Shown one piece after another: positions 7,809 to 16,105 of a stretch of 34,364 bases of DNA. This DNA is from Planctomycetaceae bacterium UBA969 (GTDB taxonomy: Bacteria; Planctomycetota; Planctomycetia; Gemmatales; Gemmataceae), in NCBI GenBank assembly GCA_002303765.1, contig DBCB01000286.1, positions 10,032 through 44,395 of the forward strand, written 5' to 3'. The translations under genes and the position numbers were made by a program. The notes under the pieces are model-generated. The model saw nothing but the letters and a program-made list of their open reading frames with translations. It did not search any database and had not been told where the DNA came from. Each line of letters starts with the position of its first letter. Within the stretch, counting starts at the first letter, position 1.

Positions 7809-8819
7809 ATGGAAAAGTTAGTTGTTACCGGTGGTTGCGGATTTATTGGCAGCAATTTCATTCGCATGATTCTAGAAAAAGAGCCCACGGTGGAAGTAAT
7901 CAATTTTGATCTACTCACCTATGCTGGCAATCTTGCCAATCTTAAAGATTTGGAAAAGAATCCCAGGCTAAAATTCTTCAAGGGCGACATTGCCAACAAG
8001 CAAGATGTTGATGCAGTCCTAAAGGACGGAGTTTCTTCGGTAGTACATTTTGCTGCAGAAAGCCATGTTGATCGAAGCATTTTAGATTCCGGGCCTTTCA
8101 TTCGCAGTAATATTGTTGGCACCCAGGTGCTTTTAGATTCTGCAAGAGCCCACAACATCAAAAGATTTGTCCATGTTTCAACAGATGAAGTATATGGCAG
8201 TTTGGGTGATACGGGGTTTTTCACAGAAGATACTCCACTTGCTCCCAATAGTCCTTATTCCGCAAGCAAGGCCTCTTCGGATCTTATTGTTCGCAGCTAT
8301 GTTCATACCTTTGGTTTTCCTGCAATGACCACACGCTGCTCTAATAATTATGGGCCTTATCAATTCCCCGAAAAGCTGATTCCACTTTTCATCAGCAATT
8401 TGCAACGAAATGAACAAGTCCCGGTGTACGGGGATGGCTTAAATGTGCGCGATTGGATTCATGTAAATGATCATTGTTCAGGCATTCTTGCTGTACTGCG
8501 AAAAGGCCGTGTAGGTGAAGTTTATAACCTAGGCGGAAAAAGCGAACGAACCAATCTTGAGTTAACGCATGCACTCCTAAACAACCTGCAAAAACCCCAC
8601 TCTTTAATTCGCTATGTTAAAGATAGGCCAGGCCACGACAAACGATACGCCATTGATTGTTCTAAAGCAGAAAAAGAATTAGGATGGACTCCAACGGTTA
8701 TTTTTGAAGAGGGTTTAAAGCATACTGTAGAGTGGTATCTTGCAAACACCGATTGGATTAATTCCATTCGCACAGGTGATTATCTTTCGTACTATCAAAA
8801 GCAATATGGGCACCGATAA
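7809..8819 (+). CDS. rmlB: dTDP-glucose 4,6-dehydratase
   Basis: A 336-residue extended short-chain dehydrogenase. The frame is open from 7674, but ATG 7809 is preceded by AAAGGA (7797-7802) at 6 bases and starts exactly at the NAD-binding strand MEKLVVTGGCGFIGS (glycine motif residues 8-14). Catalytic residues match the dTDP-glucose dehydratase class: Thr125-Asp126-Glu127 in STDEVYG, and Tyr150-x3-Lys154 in PYSASK. Also present are 'ESHVDRSI' and 'NNYGPYQFPEKLIP', both specific to RmlB. It converts dTDP-glucose to dTDP-4-keto-6-deoxyglucose, the precursor of rhamnose and other deoxysugars. RmlA, RmlC and RmlD are not in the window, so the final sugar is unknown. The next sugar gene overlaps its 3' end by 14 bases. 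Confidence 0.95.
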   Translation: MEKLVVTGGCGFIGSNFIRMILEKEPTVEVINFDLLTYAGNLANLKDLEKNPRLKFFKGDIANKQDVDAVLKDGVSSVVHFAAESHVDRSILDSGPFIRSNIVGTQVLLDSARAHNIKRFVHVSTDEVYGSLGDTGFFTEDTPLAPNSPYSASKASSDLIVRSYVHTFGFPAMTTRCSNNYGPYQFPEKLIPLFISNLQRNEQVPVYGDGLNVRDWIHVNDHCSGILAVLRKGRVGEVYNLGGKSERTNLELTHALLNNLQKPHSLIRYVKDRPGHDKRYAIDCSKAEKELGWTPTVIFEEGLKHTVEWYLANTDWINSIRTGDYLSYYQKQYGHR

Positions 8820-9810
8820 TAAAAAACTTGGTAGCAGTACGGTTCTTATTACTGGGATCACCGGATTTGCTGGTTCGTATCTTGCAGAACATCTTCAGGG
8901 GTTCGCTGGGGAAATCCATGGGATTAGCAGGTCTGGTATCTGGCCTAAAACTTGCCCTGAAAATCTTCATAATATCCCTCTCCATACCAGCAATTTTCAA
9001 GATTCGGCCCAATTGGCTTTACTTTTAAAAACGATCAATCCAACACACATCTACCACCTAGCTGGATTTGCCCAGACGGGAAAATCTTTTGTCAACCAAC
9101 ATGAAGCTTGGTTGGGTAATCTGAACGCCCCACAGACTCTTTATGAGGCCATTAAAAAATCAGGCATTAAGGCAAAGGTTCTTTTCGCTGGGTCCGGTTT
9201 AATTTATGGATCTGCTAGATACGACAAAGAAATTAAAACCGAATCTTCAGAGTTAATGCCCCAAAGCCCATATGCATCTAGCAAAGCTGCGGCCGATCTT
9301 TTGAGCTATCAAGTTTGGGCAAACGACAAGATAGAAATAATTCGTACAAGGCCTTTTAATCACATCGGGCCTAGGCAATCCATTGATTTTGCAATGGCGA
9401 GTTTTTCTAAACAAATTGCTGAAATAGAACTCTTGGAAAAAAAACCTGTCATCAAAACAGGCTCGCTATCTGCTTTCAGAGATCTCACGGATGTACGGGA
9501 CACGGTAAAAGCTTATGCGGGCCTGATGGAGCATGGAATACCAGGCGAAGCTTATAACATCGGATCTGGTAAAAACACTCGTATTTCTGATGCTTTAAAA
9601 ATGCTCGTCTCTTTTTCAAATAACCCCAACTTAATAATTGAGGAAGAATCTTCCTCTTCCACTCAAGATTTTGAATTGCTCGTAAGCATCGATAAACTTA
9701 ATAAAACCATTTCTTGGGAACCGGCCTTTTCTCTTGAAGAAACTCTTACTGACACTTTGAACTATTGGCGTCAGGTTATTGCCGCCCAATTGCAAAACCC
9801 TAAGGAATAA
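8806..9810 (+). CDS. NAD(P)-dependent sugar epimerase/reductase, similar to GDP-4-keto-6-deoxymannose reductase
   Basis: A 334-residue extended SDR protein. The open frame reaches back to 8740, but ATG 8806 gives MGTDNKKLGSSTVLITG with the nucleotide-binding GITGFAG at residues 17-23. This start lies inside the end of rmlB, so translation is probably coupled. Ser130 (GSGLIYG), Tyr156 and Lys160 (PYASSK) form the SDR catalytic set. 'RPFNHIGPRQS' and 'FSKQIAEIE' are motifs shared with Rmd, the GDP-6-deoxy-D-mannose reductase group, and with GDP-mannose dehydratases. No GDP-mannose dehydratase is visible here, so the substrate may be a different nucleotide sugar, possibly the RmlB product. Class assignment is firm, exact substrate is not. 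Confidence 0.82.
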   Translation: MGTDNKKLGSSTVLITGITGFAGSYLAEHLQGFAGEIHGISRSGIWPKTCPENLHNIPLHTSNFQDSAQLALLLKTINPTHIYHLAGFAQTGKSFVNQHEAWLGNLNAPQTLYEAIKKSGIKAKVLFAGSGLIYGSARYDKEIKTESSELMPQSPYASSKAAADLLSYQVWANDKIEIIRTRPFNHIGPRQSIDFAMASFSKQIAEIELLEKKPVIKTGSLSAFRDLTDVRDTVKAYAGLMEHGIPGEAYNIGSGKNTRISDALKMLVSFSNNPNLIIEEESSSSTQDFELLVSIDKLNKTISWEPAFSLEETLTDTLNYWRQVIAAQLQNPKE

Positions 9811-9812
9811 AA

Positions 9813-11132
9813 ATGAAAATTGCTGTAGTTGGAACTGGTTATGTTGGCTTGGTTACTGGTACTTGTTTTGCAGATAGCGGGAATGAAGTCATATGCATCG
9901 ACAAGGATGAAGCAAAAATTGCGGTCTTAGAAAAAGGGAAGATTCCAATCTATGAACCTGGCTTGTTGGAAATGGTACATCGTAATTCCCGGGATGGCCG
10001 ACTTGTATTCACAACGGATTTACAAAAAGGCATCCAAGCAAGTGATTTGGTATTCATTGCTGTAGGCACGCCCCAAAGTGAAACAGGAGCTGCTGATCTT
10101 TCCACAGTTTTTGCTGTTGCCAAATCTATCGCACTTGCTGCAAACAAAACCAAAATTGTAATCATAAAAAGCACTGTTCCAGTAGGCACCAATAAAAAAG
10201 TTCAAGACATTGTAAATGCGAACAGCAAATTCCCCATCCATATCTGCAGCAATCCTGAATTCCTTAAGGAAGGGGCTGCAATTGAAGATTGCACCAAACC
10301 AGACAGGGTCGTCATAGGAATTCGCTCTCCGGAACTATCCGAAATTTTCAAAGAGTTATATGCGCCTTTTTTAAGGACTGAACGCCCTTTATTAATCATG
10401 TCGCCTGAAAGTGCTGAAATGACAAAGTATGCAGCAAATGCGATGCTTGCCACCAAAATTAGTTTTATAAATGAGATGTCAAACATCTGCGAAAAAATGG
10501 GCGGAGATATCAATGATGTCCGCAGAGGTATTGGGCATGACATCAGAATTGGATTTCAATTTCTGTTTCCGGGCGCGGGATATGGAGGCAGTTGTTTCCC
10601 AAAAGATATTCGTGCATTGATACACATGGCAAATGAAATCGGAATTGCCCCCACCATGCTTGCTGCAATTGATGTGGTAAATGAACTTCAGAAGGAGCTT
10701 CTTTTTTCCAAAATACATGATCATTTCAAAGGAAACATTAAGGGCTTAACTTTTGGAATCTGGGGCTTGGCTTTTAAACCACGAACAGATGATATCCGGG
10801 AAGCCCCCGCATTGGTGCTAATCGACGCCCTTCTTAATGCAGGCGCTAAGGTTCAAGTTCATGATCCGGAAGCAATGCCCAATGTTAAAGCGATTTACGG
10901 AGATAAAATTTCATACTGCAGTAAACCCTATGATGCTCTTCAAGGGGCAAACGCCCTGGCTATCGTTACAGAATGGCAGGAGTTTCGGAATCCAAACTTC
11001 CAATTCATGGCAGGAATGCTTAAAGAAAATGTCATTTTTGATGGACGAAATCTATACGAACCTAAAGTTCTTTCCTCAGTTGGTTTCACTTATTATTCTA
11101 TCGGAAGAAAAACAGCCTTTCCAAATTCTTAA
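9813..11132 (+). CDS. ugd: UDP-glucose 6-dehydrogenase
   Basis: A 439-residue protein starting at ATG 9813, 6 bases after TAAGGA and 2 bp after the upstream stop. The N-terminal Rossmann motif is GTGYVGLVTGTCFADSGNEV (residues 7-26), followed by 'VGTPQSETGAADLS', the family signature 'NPEFLKEGAAIEDC', and the active-site Cys261 in GAGYGGSCFPKD. The C-terminal UDP-binding domain has 'WGLAFKPRTDDIREAP' and the closing 'FDGRNLY'. It oxidises UDP-glucose to UDP-glucuronate with two NAD+. With rmlB and the Rmd-like gene it makes a three-gene nucleotide-sugar unit for polysaccharide or glycan synthesis. Length is normal for the family. Confidence 0.96.
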   Translation: MKIAVVGTGYVGLVTGTCFADSGNEVICIDKDEAKIAVLEKGKIPIYEPGLLEMVHRNSRDGRLVFTTDLQKGIQASDLVFIAVGTPQSETGAADLSTVFAVAKSIALAANKTKIVIIKSTVPVGTNKKVQDIVNANSKFPIHICSNPEFLKEGAAIEDCTKPDRVVIGIRSPELSEIFKELYAPFLRTERPLLIMSPESAEMTKYAANAMLATKISFINEMSNICEKMGGDINDVRRGIGHDIRIGFQFLFPGAGYGGSCFPKDIRALIHMANEIGIAPTMLAAIDVVNELQKELLFSKIHDHFKGNIKGLTFGIWGLAFKPRTDDIREAPALVLIDALLNAGAKVQVHDPEAMPNVKAIYGDKISYCSKPYDALQGANALAIVTEWQEFRNPNFQFMAGMLKENVIFDGRNLYEPKVLSSVGFTYYSIGRKTAFPNS

Positions 11133-11173
11133 CTCATGATCCCCAAGATGAAAATCTTTACAATGGGCCTATC

Positions 11174-12511
11174 ATGAATTACATGGAAAACAAAAACACA
11201 CCAAACCCATGGGATCTCGATGCAGAAGCCATCGTTGTGAAAATCCGATGGTTTGGCGTTTTGATAGGCTACTTTTTAGTTAATGCAACAGATATGAGCG
11301 GCGACCGCAGGGGTTTATTAAACGCAATCCTTGCAATCGGGGTTGGATACACGCTTTTAGATACTTACTTCAGTTGGAAAAAAAAAGTTTTCTTAGCCGA
11401 TTACCCTTTGTTTATCGCAGCTATGGAATCCCTTTTCATCGGCCTACTTTGCTACTATGAAGAAGGCCTTTCCAGCACTTTCCGTTATTATTATTTTCTT
11501 TCAATCTTATGTTGCGCATTGCGATATTCTTGGATTGTGACTGCGCTTTGCTTTACTTTTCATTGCATCAGTTACACTACCTTAGTTTTTCTTTTGAATG
11601 ATAATTCACAAAGTAAACTGTTCATCTCACTAACAATGATTGTCATGGGTTGGTTGGCATGGGCATCAACGTCATTAACCTCGCTTTTAAGAAGAACCAG
11701 CTCCTCTCTGGAAGTTTTAAATCAGGAGTTATTAAAAAACCAATCCGAGCTTGAAGCAAGAATTGCAGAAAGATCAAAACAGTTACAAGAAGCACAAGCA
11801 CAAGTATTACAGCAAGAAAAAATGGCTGCGTTTGGACTATTAGCAGCAGGAATCGCACATGAGGTTGGCAACCCACTCACCTCTATTTCCTCTATGGTGC
11901 AAATCCTTCAAAAAAAAGAACTCGATGATTACACAAGAGAAAAGCTTGACCTAATGAGTGGCCAATTAATACGGATTCGCGATACTCTTCGAGAGGTAAT
12001 GGATTTTTCCAGGCCAGCTAATCTCGAGCGAAAAAAAATCAAACCTCTGCCAGTCATTGAAGAAGCAATGAACATTGCAAAATATTACAAAAGGACCAGA
12101 GGTAAGGTTATTTTGCTTCCTGTCCCTCAAAACCTGCCAACCATCAACGGGATTCATGATCAATTGGTACAGGTAATTCTCAACCTTATCTTAAACGCCA
12201 TTGATGCTGCGGGCACAGGGGGTATTATTGAGGTTGGAATCGCAGTCGAAGGTAACACCATTATTTTTCAAGTAAGCGATAATGGCCCAGGGGTCTCAAA
12301 AACTGATGTCGAAAAACTTTTTCTTCCTTTTTTCACTACTAAAAAACATGGGACCGGGCTTGGTCTCTTTGTGTCACAAAAAATAATAGAGGAACATCAG
12401 GGAATGATTCGCTATTACCAAAAACCCGAAGGCGGATCACTTTTTAGCGCAACTATTCCTTCAAACAATTTTGCACTTTCAATCGAACCAACCAAGGTGC
12501 CCCATGACTGA
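11174..12511 (+). CDS. Membrane-bound sensor histidine kinase
   Basis: A 445-residue protein. ATG 11174 is used (ATG 11183 is an alternative; neither has a clear ribosome binding site). Residues about 25-172 contain five or six hydrophobic membrane segments with no large extracellular loop, so the stimulus may be sensed within the membrane. A coiled-coil linker (about 175-215) leads to a HisKA domain with phospho-acceptor His229 in AHEVGNPL. The ATPase domain has N-box Asn341 (LNLILNAIDAA), G1 Asp369-Asn-Gly-Pro-Gly, and G2 GTGLGLFV at 393-400. This kinase type (HEVGNPL) usually partners NtrC-like regulators, and such a gene overlaps its 3' end by 8 bp. It starts 41 bp after ugd and may belong to the same transcript. 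Confidence 0.93.
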   Translation: MNYMENKNTPNPWDLDAEAIVVKIRWFGVLIGYFLVNATDMSGDRRGLLNAILAIGVGYTLLDTYFSWKKKVFLADYPLFIAAMESLFIGLLCYYEEGLSSTFRYYYFLSILCCALRYSWIVTALCFTFHCISYTTLVFLLNDNSQSKLFISLTMIVMGWLAWASTSLTSLLRRTSSSLEVLNQELLKNQSELEARIAERSKQLQEAQAQVLQQEKMAAFGLLAAGIAHEVGNPLTSISSMVQILQKKELDDYTREKLDLMSGQLIRIRDTLREVMDFSRPANLERKKIKPLPVIEEAMNIAKYYKRTRGKVILLPVPQNLPTINGIHDQLVQVILNLILNAIDAAGTGGIIEVGIAVEGNTIIFQVSDNGPGVSKTDVEKLFLPFFTTKKHGTGLGLFVSQKIIEEHQGMIRYYQKPEGGSLFSATIPSNNFALSIEPTKVPHD

Positions 12512-13910
12512 ATTAAAAAAGAATCCATCCAGTTCAAAAGAATCACTCCCAAACATTCTTGTCATTGATGATGAACCATTGATCCGCGAAACTCTTACAG
12601 AATTCCTGAATCAAGAGGGATTCAAAGTGATTTGCGCAAGTAGTGGCGAAGAAGGTATCAAGTTGGCAACAAGCACAAGATTTGAATTATGCCTTTGTGA
12701 TTTACAACTGCCAGGGATGGACGGCATCGCATTTTTACAGGAACTTCAACGAATTAGCCCTGAAGTATTTGTCGTGATGATCACTGCGTATGCCACTGTT
12801 GAAAATGCAGTTGAAGCATTCAAACGTGGTGCGCAAGATTATCTTATCAAACCGGTTATCCTTGCAGAGTTATCAGAAAAAATAAAAAGATTACTCGAAC
12901 AAAAAAGGTTGGCACTTGAAAACCAATGGTTGAGAAAAGAACTCAACCGCATCTACCCTGAAACCAAACTCATTGGTAAAAGCCAGGCAATGCGCCAAAC
13001 CATTGAATTGGCAAACAAAGTTGCCCCAACAAGATCGACGGTATTATTAACAGGCGAAAGTGGCACGGGCAAAGAATTACTGGCACGGGTAATACATGAT
13101 GGAGCAAACCCAGCCTCAACCAATATAAAAGATTCTCCGAGCAGATTTTTGGCAATGAATTGTGCTGCAATTCCTAACGATTTACTGGAAAACCAATTAT
13201 TCGGTCATAAAAAAGGTGCGTTCACTGGTGCAGATAAAGACCAAAACGGTGTCTTTATGCATGCAGGCAAAGGCACCGTTTTCCTTGATGAGATTGCTGA
13301 ACTTCCCCTTGCAACCCAGGCTAAACTTTTACGCGCAATTGAATTAAAAGAAATACTTCCTGTTGGCGCCAACGAACCCATCACTGTGGAAGCGAGGATT
13401 CTCGCTGCTACCAATAAAGATTTGCAAAAAGAGGTAGAAGCTGGTCGGTTTCGCGAGGATTTGTTTTATCGCCTAAATGTTGTAGCCATCACGATTCCGC
13501 CACTTCGAAACCGAAGGGAAGATATCCCGGAACTTGTCGAGTATCTTTTAGATAAGCACGCAAAAGCAATGGGTAAAAGATTCACCGGGGTGAATCATGA
13601 AGCAATGCAAATATTAATGGCGTGCCCCTGGAAAGGAAATGTACGCGAACTTGAAAATGTATTACAACGAGCGGTAATTCTTTCTGATGGGCCCTTAATT
13701 ACTCCTACAGATCTACCACCTGGCTTGGCCCCAGCAATAGGAGAATTTGTTTTAATCGATGGATTGGATGAAGCAGTAAAAAGGTTTGAAAAAACCCATA
13801 TCGAGCTAATACTAAATCAAAATAGCGACAAACGAGAAGCAGCTAAAAAACTAAAAATAGCACTCAGTTCGCTTTATCGAAGAATGACTGAATTAGGAAT
13901 CGCTACCTGA
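12504..13910 (+). CDS. Sigma-54-dependent NtrC-family response regulator
   Basis: A 468-residue protein. ATG 12504 follows AAGGTG by 5 bases and overlaps the kinase stop by 8 bp; the extra 11 codons back to 12471 lie within the kinase. Domains: REC at about 17-130 with acidic pair Asp22-Asp23 and phospho-acceptor Asp66 (LCDLQLPGMDG); AAA+ domain with Walker A GESGTGKE (184-191), sigma-54 contact loop GAFTGA (238-243) and Walker B 'GTVFLDEIAEL'; C-terminal Fis-type helix-turn-helix in about the last 30 residues ('REAAKKLKI', 'LYRRMTELGI'). All elements needed to activate RNA polymerase-sigma-54 are present. I saw no convincing -24/-12 promoter in the window, so its targets may lie elsewhere. 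The last 18 bp overlap the convergent protease gene. Confidence 0.96.
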   Translation: MTELKKNPSSSKESLPNILVIDDEPLIRETLTEFLNQEGFKVICASSGEEGIKLATSTRFELCLCDLQLPGMDGIAFLQELQRISPEVFVVMITAYATVENAVEAFKRGAQDYLIKPVILAELSEKIKRLLEQKRLALENQWLRKELNRIYPETKLIGKSQAMRQTIELANKVAPTRSTVLLTGESGTGKELLARVIHDGANPASTNIKDSPSRFLAMNCAAIPNDLLENQLFGHKKGAFTGADKDQNGVFMHAGKGTVFLDEIAELPLATQAKLLRAIELKEILPVGANEPITVEARILAATNKDLQKEVEAGRFREDLFYRLNVVAITIPPLRNRREDIPELVEYLLDKHAKAMGKRFTGVNHEAMQILMACPWKGNVRELENVLQRAVILSDGPLITPTDLPPGLAPAIGEFVLIDGLDEAVKRFEKTHIELILNQNSDKREAAKKLKIALSSLYRRMTELGIAT

Positions 13911-14735
13911 TTGATCATACCATTCGCGTGAAACCCAATAGAGTATCGACTTCATCTCAAAAGGTTTTATCGTGGGGCATAAAGAAGCAATTTTAGCAGC
14001 AGTGCCTGCAAGGTGGGCGGTGGCCCAAGATGTTTCAAGATCTGAACCAATAGGCGCAAGATCTGCATAGCCGTGCCCTAAAAATTCGAGCCCTGCCTGA
14101 GGAAAATATTTAAACTTTAGCATCCCATCCAACAACTTCTTGTTGACCGAAAAAAGTGAGGATTCAAAAACTGCAGGAAAACTTCGGGTCAATGGATGAT
14201 CGTTATTTCCTGCAGCAAAAACTAAAACATCATTCCGATAGGCGTCTTCCAGCGCATTTAAAAACTGCAATCTACGCCAAGGTTGCTGCAGCCTTTCTTC
14301 GGGTAATCCCAGCGAAAGATTGATAACCTTGCATTTCCAATCATGGATTGCAACATGAATTGCATGAAGCAACAAATCAAGTTCGGTAAAGGATCGAAAT
14401 TCAAAAACATTTGCAGAATACAATTGGGCCTGGGGCGCATGGTTTAAAAGAATATCTGCAACCACTGTTCCATGAGGCAGAACCGGGGGTGCAATGGAAG
14501 AATAATCAATTACTCCATTGGATTTAAACAATGCGTTTGTGATGGTTTTAAATTTAACACCATTGCCATCAAATTTTCTTTGCAACTTGCTTACATTCAC
14601 CCCGGTATCAATCAAAGCAATATTTACACCACTCCCATCCGCAAGTGGATTACCAAGCAATCCATCTCGAAAGCCGAGTTTAATCAGATTCTGCAAGGCC
14701 TTAAAAAAATCAAAGGAAGGCTGCCCCTCAGTCAC
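13893..14735 (-). CDS. Subtilisin-like (S8) serine protease without signal peptide
   Basis: A 280-residue protein starting at GTG 14735, which overlaps the upstream stop as GTGA. The full S8 catalytic set is visible in order: Asp43 (ALIDTGVN), His88 (PHGTVVADI), oxyanion Asn177 (FAAGNN) and Ser236 (ETSWATAHLAG). The usual GTSxAxP around the serine is changed to E-TSWATA, so the Gly before Thr is Glu and the Pro after is absent. There is no signal peptide, propeptide or membrane segment, which is unusual for a family that is mostly secreted, so it is predicted to be cytoplasmic. It is the second gene of a two-gene operon with a REC-GAF response regulator, suggesting that proteolysis is controlled by phosphorylation. 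It converges on the NtrC gene with an 18-bp overlap. Family call strong, activity and substrate unknown. Confidence 0.82.
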   Translation of the reverse strand: MTEGQPSFDFFKALQNLIKLGFRDGLLGNPLADGSGVNIALIDTGVNVSKLQRKFDGNGVKFKTITNALFKSNGVIDYSSIAPPVLPHGTVVADILLNHAPQAQLYSANVFEFRSFTELDLLLHAIHVAIHDWKCKVINLSLGLPEERLQQPWRRLQFLNALEDAYRNDVLVFAAGNNDHPLTRSFPAVFESSLFSVNKKLLDGMLKFKYFPQAGLEFLGHGYADLAPIGSDLETSWATAHLAGTAAKIASLCPTIKPFEMKSILYWVSREWYDQSGSDS

Positions 14736-15925
14736 TTGGAAGCCTCCCCAAAAGATGCAAGGAGCATTTTTTCAACAGTTTTCAAGAGTTCAGCACTGGA
14801 AGTTAGAGCACTTTTCCCAAAACGATTCTGCAAAGCCCGGACTTGATTTAAAAGCTCGATTTCTTCAGGCGGGATACCAGTTTCAGCAATTGCATTATTA
14901 ATATTATCACCTAAGCTTTGACTACTAATTTCCATGGGACTCAACGAGTCTGAAAGTTTTAATGCTTTTTCCATAATAAGAAGAAGATGGGTTCTCGCCT
15001 TATCGTGACCCATTGATTTAGCAAGCAATTCCGCATAAATACCAGTCAATTTTTCCCACTTGATTAGGGCAGATTCTTGGGGATCGACAAATTCAAGAAT
15101 AGCGATCAATTGAGAATCATAAACGAGAGGCAAAAACAAAGCAGTTTGAGCGTTGGCTTCAAAGGGATGAATAACAAATAACTCTTGCTTCCCATTTTTA
15201 GAGAGATCAACCCGAAGTGGGATAATGGAATTTTGGTTGCAAACCGCAGAAGCTAGGCTGGAACTAAAATCCACATTGGAAGAAACAAAACTTCCCCCAT
15301 CGTAGGTAATCACGGGGCAACCATTATTGGGAATAAAGCCGCCCGCATTGATTTGATACACCGAGGCATTCTTCATGGGGAAAAATTCAAATGCTGTTTG
15401 AATTATTTTATTACACGTAGCATCGAGGGTGTTTTCATTTTTAAAAGCACTATTGGCATCAAGCAATTCTAAAGAACGAGCCACCATATCCTTAAATGAT
15501 TCAAGTTTCTTTTGAAATATTCTTTGATTTTTAAGGGGTCGAAGTTTTTGCAATTGCTTCAAGACTGCATCAAGGAATTTTTCCCGAGTAAGATCCTGAC
15601 TTTTATCAAGATAATCTCGCACACCAATTCGCATTGAATGTAAAGGAGTAGCCTGATTGGCATATCCAGTGACAAGAATCGCAACAATATCGGGCTGAAA
15701 AACAAAAAGGTCTTCAAGTAAATCAAGGCCGTTCAACCCTGTACCTAAATTCCAGTCAAGGATTGCGAGATCGACTTGAAATTCTGCTGCGATTTTAAGT
15801 GCCGTTTCTGCATCCCTGGCACGATAAATATTGATATCAAACCCTGAGGATTGCAACCATTCTGCAAAGGTCTGCAAAACGCCGGGCTCATCTTCCACTA
15901 GCAAAATATTATCGTTGTTTTTCAT
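14732..15925 (-). CDS. Response regulator with REC and GAF-like sensor domain
   Basis: A 397-residue protein from ATG 15925; no clear ribosome binding site precedes it. The N-terminal receiver domain (about 6-128) has the acidic pair Glu11-Asp12, phospho-acceptor Asp57 (LAILDWNLG), Thr in 'ILVTGYA' and Lys in 'DYLDKS'. A coiled-coil linker follows, then at about 165-320 an alpha/beta region with the look of a GAF domain ('FFPMKNASVYQI', 'ALFLPLVYDSQLIAILEF'). The last ~75 residues are helical. There is no DNA-binding or enzymatic output domain, so its output is probably a protein partner. The obvious candidate is the protease gene whose GTG start overlaps its stop by four bases. It is divergent from the NUDIX gene. 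The REC call is certain; the GAF call is by pattern only. Confidence 0.85.
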   Translation of the reverse strand: MKNNDNILLVEDEPGVLQTFAEWLQSSGFDINIYRARDAETALKIAAEFQVDLAILDWNLGTGLNGLDLLEDLFVFQPDIVAILVTGYANQATPLHSMRIGVRDYLDKSQDLTREKFLDAVLKQLQKLRPLKNQRIFQKKLESFKDMVARSLELLDANSAFKNENTLDATCNKIIQTAFEFFPMKNASVYQINAGGFIPNNGCPVITYDGGSFVSSNVDFSSSLASAVCNQNSIIPLRVDLSKNGKQELFVIHPFEANAQTALFLPLVYDSQLIAILEFVDPQESALIKWEKLTGIYAELLAKSMGHDKARTHLLLIMEKALKLSDSLSPMEISSQSLGDNINNAIAETGIPPEEIELLNQVRALQNRFGKSALTSSAELLKTVEKMLLASFGEASK

Positions 15926-16061
15926 ATTGCTATCGATCGTTAAGAACCATGAATGTTAGAACCCACCCGCTTCTAATTTACCCTAACCGACAAAGATTAA
16001 AATCTATTTATTATTATGGGCCTAGAGATGTGAGGTTATGGTTAATTTTCGCAAGTTTAAC

Positions 16062-16089
16062 TTGACTGGTCCCAATACGCCTTTATAAA
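16062..16089 (+). promoter_or_regulatory. Sigma-70-like promoter for the NUDIX gene
   Basis: TTGACT (16062-16067) and TATAAA (16084-16089) are separated by 16 bases; each box matches the consensus at five of six positions. Transcription would start near 16096, only about 10 bases before ATG 16106 and about 28 before ATG 16124. That short leader favours the second ATG or a nearly leaderless message. Confidence 0.55.
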
Positions 16090-16105
16090 TAGTTTATTAA
16101 TTTCC

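Noticed and set aside
11133..11173. A sigma-54 promoter before the kinase gene
   Set aside because: No TGGC-N7-TTGC pattern is present in the gap.
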